DNA of 61,473 nt from an uncultured Saprospiraceae bacterium. GTDB lineage: Bacteria; Bacteroidota; Bacteroidia; Chitinophagales; Saprospiraceae. The stretch lies in NCBI GenBank assembly GCA_937974625.1, contig CALJVJ010000105.1:1-61473 (forward strand), given 5' to 3'. Shown here in pieces: positions 42,842 through 52,197 of the stretch. The position numbers and the translations under genes are program-made. The first letter of the stretch is position 1. Each line of letters begins with the position of its first letter. Below the pieces are notes generated by a model. That model was not told the origin of the DNA, did no database searches, and saw nothing but the letters and a program-made list of their open reading frames with translations.

Positions 42842-43834
42842 ATGCAATCTGTGGATATTGAAGCACTGAATCAACAAATCTATATAGAAAGTGCTTTTGT
42901 AGAAAAACTAAATGAGACGACCGCCAAAGTTATTGTTGGACAAACTTATATGATTGAGCGATTGATGCTTGGTCTATTATCTAATGGTCATGTTCTTTTA
43001 GAAGGTTTACCTGGTTTGGCGAAAACCTTGGCAATTAAAACGCTTTCTAGTGCCATCAATGCTAAGTTTAGCAGAGTCCAATTTACACCAGATTTATTAC
43101 CAGCAGATATTATCGGTACGATGATTTTCAATCCGAGTAAAAATGAGTTCACGGTTAGACAAGGGCCCATTTTTGCCAATTTTGTTTTAGCAGATGAAAT
43201 CAATCGAGCGCCGGCCAAAGTGCAAAGTGCTTTATTGGAAGCAATGCAGGAAAGGCAAGTAACAATAGGTAATGATACGTTTAAGCTAGACCAACCTTTT
43301 TTAGTATTAGCTACACAAAACCCAATCGAACAAGAAGGAACCTACCCTTTGCCAGAAGCGCAAGTTGACCGTTTCATGCTAAAGGCAAAAATTACCTATC
43401 CAAGTAAGGAGGAAGAAAGAGAAATTGTCCGTCGTAATTTAAAAGGGGATTTTGAGAAAATAGAAGCAGTTGTTCAGACCGAAGACATTATGCGAGCAAG
43501 AAAAACCGTTCGTAAAGTATATATGGATGAAAAGATAGAGCAATATATTTTAGATATTGTTTTTTCTACTAGAGACCCAAAAGCTTATGGAATGGGAGAC
43601 TTAACCCATTTAATCAATTATGGTGGTTCTCCAAGAGCAAGCATTAACTTAGCAATGGCATCAAAAGCTTATGCTTTTATGAAAAGAAGAGGTTACGTTA
43701 TACCAGAAGATATCCGAAATATTTGTCACGATGTAATGCGACACAGAATAGGTTTGACCTATGAAGCGGAAGCAGAAAACATCACACAAGAAGATATAAT
43801 TAGCAAAATTTTAAATACAGTAGAAGTTCCTTGA
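42842..43834 (+). CDS. MoxR AAA+ ATPase of the Bat-type operon
   Basis: 330 residues. Walker A GLPGLAKT (55-62), RVQFTPDLLPADIIGTMIF, Walker B FVLADEINRAPAKVQSALLE, sensor ATQNPIEQEGTYPLPEAQVD, and a C-terminal lid with GSPRASINLAMASKAYAF. It leads a six-gene operon with two DUF58 proteins, a VWA protein and a membrane Ig-like protein; MoxR with DUF58 and VWA partners is the classic arrangement of the Bacteroides aerotolerance system. It is a paralogue of the solitary MoxR at 22657. Confidence 0.96.
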   Translation: MQSVDIEALNQQIYIESAFVEKLNETTAKVIVGQTYMIERLMLGLLSNGHVLLEGLPGLAKTLAIKTLSSAINAKFSRVQFTPDLLPADIIGTMIFNPSKNEFTVRQGPIFANFVLADEINRAPAKVQSALLEAMQERQVTIGNDTFKLDQPFLVLATQNPIEQEGTYPLPEAQVDRFMLKAKITYPSKEEEREIVRRNLKGDFEKIEAVVQTEDIMRARKTVRKVYMDEKIEQYILDIVFSTRDPKAYGMGDLTHLINYGGSPRASINLAMASKAYAFMKRRGYVIPEDIRNICHDVMRHRIGLTYEAEAENITQEDIISKILNTVEVP

Positions 43835-43910
43835 TACTTTAATTTAAAAAAATAAAAAGTAATTCCACCTATTTGCACTCCCACATTTAGTAAAAAAAGC
43901 AAAAATTACC

Positions 43911-45227
43911 ATGCAACGTTTCATTCAGATACTTGTGGGAGGGTCAATATTCCTCTTGTTTCCGTTTTGGTCGACTGCTCAAACAGTTGTCAAAACTGCT
44001 TTTAAGCAACAACAAACAAAATATTATAAAGGGCGGATTGATGATATTAGTGACATTACGGTGTCCTTAACTTGTGAGGGAAAGAATTGTAAGGGTAATT
44101 TAGTATATCTCAGAAGTAAAGATGAGTTTAAATTACAGGGAACAATGAAGGATAATCGTTTACAGTTACAGGAGTTTAACCGAGCGAATAAATGTACAGG
44201 CTACTTAAATGGAAAAAAGGAAGGCAATACTATTAAATTGGCTTGGAAAAATAAAGAAGGAACTGTTGGGAATGTTATCAAATTAAAGGAAGTAGCTAGG
44301 CGACCAGATTTCCCAACTTTTTGTGGAGATAATAAGTGGATAAACGCTTACAGTGGAAGCATTAAAGGAACCGAGGTTGATTTAATCTTGCATAGAGTAG
44401 ACAATAATCGAGTGTTAGGTACAGCCTATTACCTAGATAAAAAACAACAGGTGCTATTAGAAGGAAATTTATCTGACAATAATAACCTACATTTAAAATT
44501 TATATCCGCAGAAACTGGAGCGGAGATTGGTTCTTTACGAGGAGTTTATAAAGACAAACAAAATCTAAGTGCAAGCTTTTATAATGAACAGCAATCTCAA
44601 AGTTTTGTCTCTTTTCAATTAAAGAAAAGTTTGGCAGTAAGTTGCTTGGAATATGCCGATTATTTTACCAATTACGATTTTCTTTTTCCAAAAAGTAAAA
44701 ATGCTGTTTTTAATGAAGTCATGGTTTTATTGACAAAAGATTGGATTGAAGATTGTAGAAAAAATTCACAGCGCATTCGAAAAAAAACGGCTGATGCGAA
44801 ATTGAGAGCGAGTCAAAGAGCTTATAGTTGGTCTGATGTGGTATTATTAACGGATGAATTTATAAGTGGAATGCTGACTTATCAAGCAACATGGGCACAG
44901 GGAGAATCCACTAAGACCTTTAATTATAATTTGAAAACAGGCGAATTGATTGAATTAGCTACTATTTTTAAAAAAGGTTTTAATTACCAGCTATTCAAGA
45001 AAAAATATATTGCCCAAGAAATAATTAAAAGTCCGATTTATAAAAATAACAAGGGTTTTCGAAATTGGATAAAAGACGAAAATTTTTCTTTCTTTACCTT
45101 AGGGAAAGAAGGAATTACTTTTTATACCGAGTTTCATATTATTTACGACCGCCAGCAAATCACGATTCCGTTTAAAAAACTAAAAGCAAATATTCGGAAG
45201 AATGCTTCGATTCGGCAGTTGTTTTAA
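43911..45227 (+). CDS. Secreted protein with DUF3298-like C-terminus in the Bat operon
   Basis: 438 residues. Signal peptide to about residue 24 (GGSIFLLFPFWSTAQ). The middle (about 35-230) is beta-rich with repeats such as YYKGRIDDISDITVSLTCEG and WINAYSGSIKGTEVDLILHR, which look like two related beta modules. The C-terminal part (about 315-438) resembles DUF3298/RsiV domains: TKTFNYNLKTGELIELATIF, LGKEGITFYTEFHIIYDRQQ. It is an unusual insertion in a Bat-type operon, between moxR and the first DUF58 gene, with only 8 bases before the latter. The role is unknown; a periplasmic sensing or scaffold part is inferred. Confidence 0.8.
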   Translation: MQRFIQILVGGSIFLLFPFWSTAQTVVKTAFKQQQTKYYKGRIDDISDITVSLTCEGKNCKGNLVYLRSKDEFKLQGTMKDNRLQLQEFNRANKCTGYLNGKKEGNTIKLAWKNKEGTVGNVIKLKEVARRPDFPTFCGDNKWINAYSGSIKGTEVDLILHRVDNNRVLGTAYYLDKKQQVLLEGNLSDNNNLHLKFISAETGAEIGSLRGVYKDKQNLSASFYNEQQSQSFVSFQLKKSLAVSCLEYADYFTNYDFLFPKSKNAVFNEVMVLLTKDWIEDCRKNSQRIRKKTADAKLRASQRAYSWSDVVLLTDEFISGMLTYQATWAQGESTKTFNYNLKTGELIELATIFKKGFNYQLFKKKYIAQEIIKSPIYKNNKGFRNWIKDENFSFFTLGKEGITFYTEFHIIYDRQQITIPFKKLKANIRKNASIRQLF

Positions 45228-45235
45228 CAAAAATC

Positions 45236-46105
45236 ATGGAAACTAGCGAATTATTAAAAAAAGTTCGACGCATTGAGATAAAGACCAAGGGCTTGAGTAA
45301 GCATATATTCTCAGGAGAGTACCACAGTGCTTTCAAGGGAAGAGGGATGTCTTTTAGCGAGGTGCGAAGTTACCAATATGGAGATGATGTGCGAAATATT
45401 GACTGGAATGTTACTGCTAGAACAGGGGACCCTTATATAAAAGTTTTTGAAGAAGAACGAGAAATGACGGTGATGTTAGTAGTGGACGTGAGCCCATCTT
45501 CCTACTTCGGGACAAACGAACAGATGAAGAATGAAATTATCACTGAAATCTCTGCCGTTTTAGCTTTCTCTGCTATTAATAATAATGATAAAGTAGGAAT
45601 TCTATTTTTTACGGATAAAGTAGAAAAGTTCATTCCACCGAAAAAAGGAAAGCAGCATATTCTAAGAATTATCCGCGAGTTGATTGATTTTAAACCAGAA
45701 GGAAAAGGAACAAATTTAGGAGTAGCCTTAGAATATTTAAATAATATCCTTAAAAAACGCTGTACAACTTTTGTCTTATCTGATTTTTTCACAAAAGACT
45801 ATGAGACTTCTTTACGAATTGCCGCTAGAAGACACGATATCATTGGCGTTCACTTATTCGACTCTCGAGAAATGGAAATTCCGAATGTCGGATTAGTAAG
45901 AGTATTAGATGCAGAAACAGGACAACGAGTTTGGTTAGATACTTCTGTGAAAAGAATTAGAGAGACGTATAAAAAGTGGTTTCAAGATAACTTAGATTAT
46001 CTAAAAAGTACTTTTGCCAAAACTGGTGCAGATGTCGTAAGTATTCAAACCAATGAATCTTATGTCAATGCATTATTAAAGTTTTTTAAAAAGAGAGGAA
46101 GATAG
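45236..46105 (+). CDS. DUF58 protein (VWA-like)
   Basis: 289 residues, soluble. It begins ELLKKVRRIEIKTKGLSKHI, then SGEYHSAFKGRGMSFSEVRS and the family motif DDVRNIDWNVTARTG (50-64). The VWA-like fold keeps a metal site of DxSxS type (Asp84, Ser86, Ser88 in VVDVSPSS). DUF58 proteins are thought to work with MoxR ATPases and VWA membrane proteins. It follows the preceding gene by 8 bases, so translation may be coupled. Confidence 0.95.
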   Translation: METSELLKKVRRIEIKTKGLSKHIFSGEYHSAFKGRGMSFSEVRSYQYGDDVRNIDWNVTARTGDPYIKVFEEEREMTVMLVVDVSPSSYFGTNEQMKNEIITEISAVLAFSAINNNDKVGILFFTDKVEKFIPPKKGKQHILRIIRELIDFKPEGKGTNLGVALEYLNNILKKRCTTFVLSDFFTKDYETSLRIAARRHDIIGVHLFDSREMEIPNVGLVRVLDAETGQRVWLDTSVKRIRETYKKWFQDNLDYLKSTFAKTGADVVSIQTNESYVNALLKFFKKRGR

Positions 46106-46138
46106 TACTAAGTGTATCTTGGTACAATAAGTCATAAA

Positions 46139-47092
46139 ATGAAATTTCAAATCAACCATATTACAACTATTCTTTTGCTATTCATTAGCATTGTTGCTAA
46201 TGCGCAACGGGTATCCGTTAATGCGCAGGTTGATAGCACGAACATGGTGATAGGCGATAAATTTAAATTACATTTAATAGCAACTTATCCAAAAGGTTCA
46301 GCTTTAGAGTCTATTGATTTAACGGCTTTAAAAGAAATAGAAAACGTAGATATAGAAGCAGAATCAGATTGGGATTCTACTGCTGTAGGGCAAGAGATTT
46401 TATTAAAAAAAGATTTAACCCTCCAAGTATGGGATTCAGGCTATTATTGGATTCCAGAAATCCCCTTTGTTTTAGCGCAAAATGGAGCATCAAATATTTA
46501 TAAAACCAATAGGATTCCAATTACCGTAGCAGCTGTTATTTTACAAGACAGTATACAATTAGCTGACATTAAAGATATTCTTCGGGAAGAGGCAAATTGG
46601 GAGGACTACTTATTTTTAATAGTGGCTTTCGGTTTAATTTGTTTTGCGGTATTAGGATATTATTTGTGGAAACGAAAGCAGGATTTAAAAACGGTGCCAC
46701 CACCGCCAGAAATAATAATACCTGCTCATGAAATAGCTTTAACTGCCTTGACTCAATTAAAAGGAGAAAAGTTATGGCAACAAGGAGATATCAAAACCTA
46801 TCAAAGTCGATTGACTTATATTATCAGAGAATATTTAGAAAATAGATACGAAGTACCTGCTTTAGAATCTACCACAGACGAAATACTTCGTAGTCTAAAA
46901 AAAGTAGATTTTGATAGTAGCTGGAAAGATAAGTTACAGAATATTTTACAAGTAGCAGATTTGGTGAAATTTGCGAAAGCTAAACCACCTGCTGATTTTC
47001 ATGATAAAGTCTTGCAAGAGGCAGAAGATTTTGTCCTTGCGACAAAAGCAAAACCGATTCTTATAGAAGAAGAAAAAACAAAATTATCATAA
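46139..47092 (+). CDS. BatD-like membrane protein (Ig-like domain, one TM, DUF4381-like tail)
   Basis: 317 residues from the ATG at 46139; a GTG at 46112 is possible but lies before the signal peptide. Signal peptide to about residue 22 (TTILLLFISIVANAQ). Residues about 25-140 form an Ig-like beta domain (VDSTNMVIGDKFKLHLIAT, GYYWIPEIPFVLA) as in BatD and oxygen-tolerance proteins. One transmembrane helix (YLFLIVAFGLICFAVLGYYL, near 160-180) is followed by a basic cytoplasmic region with DUF4381-like helices (QSRLTYIIREYLENRYEVPA). It probably anchors the complex in the inner membrane. Confidence 0.85.
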   Translation: MKFQINHITTILLLFISIVANAQRVSVNAQVDSTNMVIGDKFKLHLIATYPKGSALESIDLTALKEIENVDIEAESDWDSTAVGQEILLKKDLTLQVWDSGYYWIPEIPFVLAQNGASNIYKTNRIPITVAAVILQDSIQLADIKDILREEANWEDYLFLIVAFGLICFAVLGYYLWKRKQDLKTVPPPPEIIIPAHEIALTALTQLKGEKLWQQGDIKTYQSRLTYIIREYLENRYEVPALESTTDEILRSLKKVDFDSSWKDKLQNILQVADLVKFAKAKPPADFHDKVLQEAEDFVLATKAKPILIEEEKTKLS

Positions 47093-47134
47093 AAAGACTA
47101 AGTCCATCATTTTTTATCATCCTTAAAGTATTAA

Positions 47135-48139
47135 GTGTCTTTATTAGAAAACATAAATTTCGTCAATCCTGAATTTTTAGGACTGTTATTGTTGGTACCA
47201 GCACTAGCTGTATGGTATGTGTATCAGCAGAAAGAGCGCTATGTGCATTTGAAAATGCCCACTTTAGAATCTATCTCAGGTATTACTTCTTTGAGAGGCG
47301 CTTTGCGAAAATACTTACCTTTATTAAGAGCGCTATCTTTAATCTTCCTCATTATAGCTTTGGCTCGACCACAAAAGACCTTGAAGGAAGAAGATATCAA
47401 AGCAGAAGGAATTGATATTTTTTTAGTGATGGATTTGTCGAGTAGTATGCTAGCGCAAGATTTTAAGCCAGATAGATTAGAAGAAAGTAAACGTGTAGCT
47501 GCAGATTTTGTCAATAAAAGAGAACATGACCGAATTGGTTTATCCGTATTTTCTGGAGAAGCTTTTACACAATGTCCTTTAACAACTGACCACAAAGTAG
47601 TCAAGGAGTTTCTGGCTAATTTGAAATGTGGCCTTTTGGAAGATGGGACTGCGATTGGCATGGGTTTGGCAACTTCAGTCAACCGTTTAAAAGATAGTGA
47701 GGCAAAAAGTAAAGTGGTTATTTTATTGACGGATGGTGTAAATAATGCTGGATATATCAAACCTTATACCGCAGCTGAAATTGCCCGTGAATTTGATGTA
47801 AAGGTTTATACGATTGGTGTTGGTTCTACAGGCGACGCCTTGACACCTGTGAGTAGAAGAAGTGATGGGAAGTATATTTTTGGTTTGGCTAGAGTAGAAA
47901 TTGATGAAGCCTTATTACAAGAAATTGCGGAGATGACAGGAGGTAAATATTTTAGAGCTACATCAGGAGAAGGTTTAGAGCGTATTTATGAAGAAATCAA
48001 TCAATTAGAAAAAACAGAAATAGACGTAACGAGCGTCAAACGATATAGCGAAGAATTTCATTATTTCGCTTTGTTGGGCTTAATTTTATTAGTGGTAGAA
48101 TTTTTATTGCGCTATACTGTTTTTAGGACCATACCTTAA
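47135..48139 (+). CDS. batA: BatA-type VWA membrane protein
   Basis: 334 residues. GTG start at 47135; an in-frame TAA directly upstream excludes a longer frame. An N-terminal helix (EFLGLLLLVPALAVWYVYQ), a second one near 60-77, a VWA domain with complete metal site (Asp100, Ser102, Ser104 in MDLSSSMLAQD) and a C-terminal helix (FALLGLILLVVEFLLRYTVF). This is the BatA layout: periplasmic or cytoplasmic VWA domain held in the inner membrane. BatA-BatE are linked to aerotolerance in Bacteroides. It follows the BatD-like gene after 42 bases. Confidence 0.93.
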   Translation: MSLLENINFVNPEFLGLLLLVPALAVWYVYQQKERYVHLKMPTLESISGITSLRGALRKYLPLLRALSLIFLIIALARPQKTLKEEDIKAEGIDIFLVMDLSSSMLAQDFKPDRLEESKRVAADFVNKREHDRIGLSVFSGEAFTQCPLTTDHKVVKEFLANLKCGLLEDGTAIGMGLATSVNRLKDSEAKSKVVILLTDGVNNAGYIKPYTAAEIAREFDVKVYTIGVGSTGDALTPVSRRSDGKYIFGLARVEIDEALLQEIAEMTGGKYFRATSGEGLERIYEEINQLEKTEIDVTSVKRYSEEFHYFALLGLILLVVEFLLRYTVFRTIP

Positions 48140-48147
48140 CCGAATCA

Positions 48148-49482
48148 ATGCTTCACCTCATCAAAAACATTTACCTTACTAATCGATTCTTTTGGAGTTT
48201 CGGAAGCTTGGTTTTGTTATTTTGTTTGAGTTTTGCCCTTCCTTTTTTATTTCCTGTTGCACAGACGTTATTGGTTTTAGGTTTAATCATCACCCTATTA
48301 GACTCCTCTCTTTTATTTAATAATAAAGTGAGCGTTTCATGCCAACGAAAATTGCCTAAATTACTCTCTTTAGGCGATGTAAATAAGATTACGCTACAAG
48401 TAGAAAACCCTTCTAACTTAGCCTTAAAAGCAACAATAATTGAAGAATTACCCGCCCAATTTCAAAAAAGAGATTTTGAAATATTTCAAAACTTAGCAGG
48501 GGGTGCAGTAGAGATTATTCAATATGACTTAACGCCTGTTGTTCGAGGCGAATATGAATTTGGCTACACCAATATTTTTCTAGAGACTTTTATTGGTTTT
48601 ATTAAAAGAAAAGTAAAAGGCAGCGAAAAAGTTATAGTGCCTGTTTATCCTTCCATCATCCAAATGAAGGAAATGCAACTAAAAGCGTCTTCAAGGTTGT
48701 CGTATCAAGAAGGAATTAAAAAAGTAAGGAGATTAGGGCATAGTTACGAATTTGAGCAAATCAAAAATTATGTAAGTGGTGACGATTATCGAAGTATTAA
48801 TTGGAAAGCGAGTAGTAGGAAAGGGGCATTAATGGTAAATCAATACGAAGATGAAAGAGCACAACAGGTATACTCCATAATAGATAAAAGTCGGAATATG
48901 AAAATGCCTTTTCAAGGTATGAGTCTTATGGATTATGCGGTGAATACAAGTTTAGCAATTTCCAATATTATCTTAAAAAAACACGATAGAGCAGGTTTGA
49001 TTACTTTTTCTGACAAAATAGGAACAGTCATCAAAGCAGATAGAAAACCAACCCAACTTAATAAAATTTTAAGTGCATTGTATAACGAAAAGTCCGGGCC
49101 GTTAGAAGCCGACTATGAATTGCTGTATTATGCCTCTCGCAAGTTAATTACTAGGAGAAGTTTATTGTTGTTATATACCAATTTCGAAAGTAAGTATAGC
49201 TTGGAAAGAGTACTTCCTTTACTTAGAAAGGTTAGTAAATTTCATTTGTTGGTAGTCGTAATATTTGAAAATACAGAAATCAAAAATTTCGTAGAACAAA
49301 AAGTAGTTGATACAGAAGGTATCTACTACCAAACGATTGCTAGAAAGTTTTTAAATGAAAAGGAACAAATGGTACAAATACTTAAGCAATACGGTATCCA
49401 ATCTATTTTGACGAAACCTGAAGATTTATCAGTGAATACGATAAATAAGTATATGGCGCTAAAATCACGAGGATTGATTTAA
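48148..49482 (+). CDS. Large DUF58 membrane protein
   Basis: 444 residues, last gene of the Bat-type operon. Two transmembrane helices at the N-terminus (about 15-55), a beta-rich region, then DUF58 (GDDYRSINWKASSRKGALMV, 211-230) and a VWA-like core whose metal site is altered to DKSRN (Asp246, Ser248, Asn250). Canonical Bat operons continue with batB and the TPR protein batC; here a second DUF58 occupies that place. This form with membrane anchors is longer than the first DUF58 protein and may be the membrane partner of the MoxR complex. Confidence 0.92.
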   Translation: MLHLIKNIYLTNRFFWSFGSLVLLFCLSFALPFLFPVAQTLLVLGLIITLLDSSLLFNNKVSVSCQRKLPKLLSLGDVNKITLQVENPSNLALKATIIEELPAQFQKRDFEIFQNLAGGAVEIIQYDLTPVVRGEYEFGYTNIFLETFIGFIKRKVKGSEKVIVPVYPSIIQMKEMQLKASSRLSYQEGIKKVRRLGHSYEFEQIKNYVSGDDYRSINWKASSRKGALMVNQYEDERAQQVYSIIDKSRNMKMPFQGMSLMDYAVNTSLAISNIILKKHDRAGLITFSDKIGTVIKADRKPTQLNKILSALYNEKSGPLEADYELLYYASRKLITRRSLLLLYTNFESKYSLERVLPLLRKVSKFHLLVVVIFENTEIKNFVEQKVVDTEGIYYQTIARKFLNEKEQMVQILKQYGIQSILTKPEDLSVNTINKYMALKSRGLI

Positions 49483-49656
49483 TGAAATAGGAAATAATAG
49501 ATTTGTTTTATCGTATAATTATATGATTTTTTGTCATAGTTCTATCAAGTAGTTCTTTTTTACTTTTATTTGAGCAATTTTACCTTTAAATTGCTCTTCC
49601 ATTCTAATACATCACCCAAATCGATTTAATTTACTTTTTGAATTTCCTAGACTTGG

Positions 49657-49664
49657 TAAGTTTG
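49657..49664 (+). promoter_or_regulatory. Putative -7 box of the lysyl oxidase gene
   Basis: TAAGTTTG, 58 bases before the ATG; a TTTG 16 bases upstream is slightly too near for the standard spacing. Confidence 0.4.
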
Positions 49665-49722
49665 CAAAACTTCCTATGTTTGGGTTCGTTGAACTATAAT
49701 ATCTTTCTATTACCAGCAAATA

Positions 49723-52098
49723 ATGAGAATATATTTTCTAGCATTTATTGTTTTTTTCTTGTCTACAAATATTTCTGGGCAAGTTTGTTCAGATGACAAA
49801 ATACAGATTGTTCTACGCGTCGAAACAGACAAGTGGGCAGAAAATTCTTGGACTTTAGGCACGGGTGATACTATTTATACAATGGTCGATAGAAATGATT
49901 ATGGTCAAAAAGTAGTTTTTTTAGATACCTTTTGTGTTGATTTTTATGAATGTCTAAACTTCACTATATATGATGGTTTTGGAGATGGTATAATTGATGG
50001 AGGAGGCTTTGAAATATACGTAGCAGATTCTTTGGTTTTAAAAGAAAATGAATTCGGGTTATCTAAAACTTATGAAATCAATTGTCAGCCAGGCACCTCC
50101 TGCAAACAAGCAATTGACGTAATAGAAGGAACCCATCAAGCACGGCAAAGAGATAGTTGGTATAGCTTTACACCAGATGCTATTGGGACTTATACGATTT
50201 CAACCTGTAATCTAAACGAATGTGATACCCGCATTTGGGTATATGACCGTTGCGAAAGTTTTATCCCAGGAGGATTAGAAGGCTTTATCTTTTTTGATGA
50301 TAATTCAGGAAATTGTGGTTTTCAAGCAGTAGTCAATGCTTTTTTGAATGCAGGGGAAACCTACCTAATTAGAATATCTGATACAGAAGGGGATTGTGAA
50401 GAAGCAATTAATTGGTCGCTTGAGTATCGAGGACCTGTCATTGGTTGTACCGACCCTAATTCCTGTAATTATAATCCATTAGCTACGATAGACGATGGTT
50501 CATGTCGCCCACAAGGTGACCCATTATGTCCAAATGGCCCAGATTTCGCCGTTCGAGAAGATATTTTATTAGCAAGTATTGAAGCGGATACTATTTTTAC
50601 TACGGATGATTGTTGGATAGAAGAAGGGTGTCTAAAAGGAACAGGATTAAGAGAAATTATTCGTTTCACAACTCGTTTTGAAAATATTGGAGAATTAGAT
50701 TATTACATTGGTGAACCTAGTGTAGGAAATAGTCAGTTTGAATTTGATGATTGCCACAATCATTTCCACTATGAAAATTATGCAGAATATTTACTTTTTG
50801 ATGCTGCTGGCAATAAAATCCCGAGTGGCTTCAAAAGCGGTTTTTGTGTAATTGATTTAAGTTGCCCTGATGGGAAGAATAAATATGGCTGTGCTAACAT
50901 GGGGTTGTCCGTTGGTTGTTATGATGAATATAATTCAGAATTAGATTGTCAATGGATAGACGTGACCGATATTCCAGATGGAGATATTACTTTTGTTACC
51001 AGAGTAAATTGGAATAATCAACCTGATGCATTAGGCCGAGTAGAAAAAAATCTAGATAATAATTGGGCGCAAGTCTGCATGACCTTAGACCGTTCATCAG
51101 GAGAACTACAGGTGATTATTAAGGAAGACTGTCCCGTTTTTACAGACTGTGAAGGTACGCCTTACGGTAGTGTTTTGCCAGACTGCGAAGGTGTCTGTGG
51201 AGGAAATTCCCTCATTGGAGATATCAACCGTAGTAACCTACAAGATAAATCAGATGTTCCATCTTATATTTCGGCGATTTTAGAAAAGGATATTGCCGTA
51301 ACACCTTGCAATGATTTAAATGGCGACGAAAAATTGACCGTTTACGATGCTGCACTTTTATCCGATTGTGTTAATTTCACACAAGGCCACCTTCATCCTA
51401 ATAATGAGATTCATAGTCATTGTGATTTTCCGTTTGGTATCTTGAATACAAATGAAGAAGTCAACTTGGTTATCAATGTACTTAATCCTGACCAAAAATA
51501 TGTGGATATTAGTATAAGAAATCCTGAGGCAGATATTGTGGGTTTTCAATTTACTTTGGCAGGTGTTCAGATTGAACGATTAGAAAGTTTAGTCGACCCT
51601 GTAAAATATCCAGCAATGCTGCAAGCAAATATGGCAACAGGAGAAATCATTGGCTTGTCATTGCAAGATTCAACTATTGAGAAATCAAGAGAATTACAAC
51701 CGCTAATTAGAGTCTACTTCACCAATTATACAGATGATTTTGTTTGTATTGAAAAAATTTCTGATGTTATCAATAGAAGTTATCAACAAGTGACCTCTAC
51801 AATTTTGGGAACCTGTCTAAATGCAATTATTAGTGATACAGAAGAGATTGCTCAAAATAATGCTGTAAAAATCCAACCAAATCCTTTTAATCAAATAACT
51901 ACCATTTCGTTTGTAAATCCTAATCAAGAGAATTATACTTTATTGATAAATGACCTTTCTGGAAGAACATTGAGACGAATTGAAAAAATTACTACCGAAT
52001 ATGTTGAGGTGAATCGAGGAGATTTAGTTGATGGCATTTATTATTTTCAATTAATTGGCGAAAAAAAGACCTTGACAGGAAAATTGGTCGTACAGTAA
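49723..52098 (+). CDS. T9SS-exported lysyl oxidase with dockerin/cohesin-like modules
   Basis: 791 residues. Signal peptide 1-19. Residues 21-121 are a beta-sandwich; 125-237 a PPC-like domain; 240-261 a GCTDPNSCNYNP...DDGSC motif. Residues 275-460 are a lysyl oxidase domain: copper-site DDCHNHFHYENY with His345, His347 and His349; Lys371 in GFKSGFC and Tyr403 in CYDEYNS at the positions of the human LTQ residues, with identical spacing; and CQWIDVTDI (409-417). A dockerin-like pair follows (499-551, GDINRSN and DLNGDEKLTV), then a cohesin-like beta domain (about 570-700) and a type A T9SS C-terminal domain (about 712-791, IQPNPFNQITTISF). It oxidises Lys side chains in the reference family; here it acts outside the cell on an unknown substrate. 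Confidence 0.9.
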   Translation: MRIYFLAFIVFFLSTNISGQVCSDDKIQIVLRVETDKWAENSWTLGTGDTIYTMVDRNDYGQKVVFLDTFCVDFYECLNFTIYDGFGDGIIDGGGFEIYVADSLVLKENEFGLSKTYEINCQPGTSCKQAIDVIEGTHQARQRDSWYSFTPDAIGTYTISTCNLNECDTRIWVYDRCESFIPGGLEGFIFFDDNSGNCGFQAVVNAFLNAGETYLIRISDTEGDCEEAINWSLEYRGPVIGCTDPNSCNYNPLATIDDGSCRPQGDPLCPNGPDFAVREDILLASIEADTIFTTDDCWIEEGCLKGTGLREIIRFTTRFENIGELDYYIGEPSVGNSQFEFDDCHNHFHYENYAEYLLFDAAGNKIPSGFKSGFCVIDLSCPDGKNKYGCANMGLSVGCYDEYNSELDCQWIDVTDIPDGDITFVTRVNWNNQPDALGRVEKNLDNNWAQVCMTLDRSSGELQVIIKEDCPVFTDCEGTPYGSVLPDCEGVCGGNSLIGDINRSNLQDKSDVPSYISAILEKDIAVTPCNDLNGDEKLTVYDAALLSDCVNFTQGHLHPNNEIHSHCDFPFGILNTNEEVNLVINVLNPDQKYVDISIRNPEADIVGFQFTLAGVQIERLESLVDPVKYPAMLQANMATGEIIGLSLQDSTIEKSRELQPLIRVYFTNYTDDFVCIEKISDVINRSYQQVTSTILGTCLNAIISDTEEIAQNNAVKIQPNPFNQITTISFVNPNQENYTLLINDLSGRTLRRIEKITTEYVEVNRGDLVDGIYYFQLIGEKKTLTGKLVVQ

Positions 52099-52121
52099 AT
52101 CCTAGCACTACCTTCCTCCTC

Positions 52122-52151
52122 TTGGTGCTACAGCAAATAATCGTATTTTTG
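52122..52151 (+). promoter_or_regulatory. Putative promoter of the radical SAM gene
   Basis: TTG (52122-52124), exactly 19 bases, and TATTTTTG (52144-52151) closely fit the Bacteroidota pattern. The -7 box is 46 bases from the ATG at 52198, directly after the lysyl oxidase stop. Confidence 0.6.
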
Positions 52152-52197
52152 CATAAAATATTGAGTACTCCAACTCATCACTCATCACTCAAAAAAT

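Noticed and set aside
47239..47760. 173-codon open frame on the minus strand inside batA
   Set aside because: It lies wholly antisense to a well-supported gene and has no family features; low G+C with few stops in that frame explains it.
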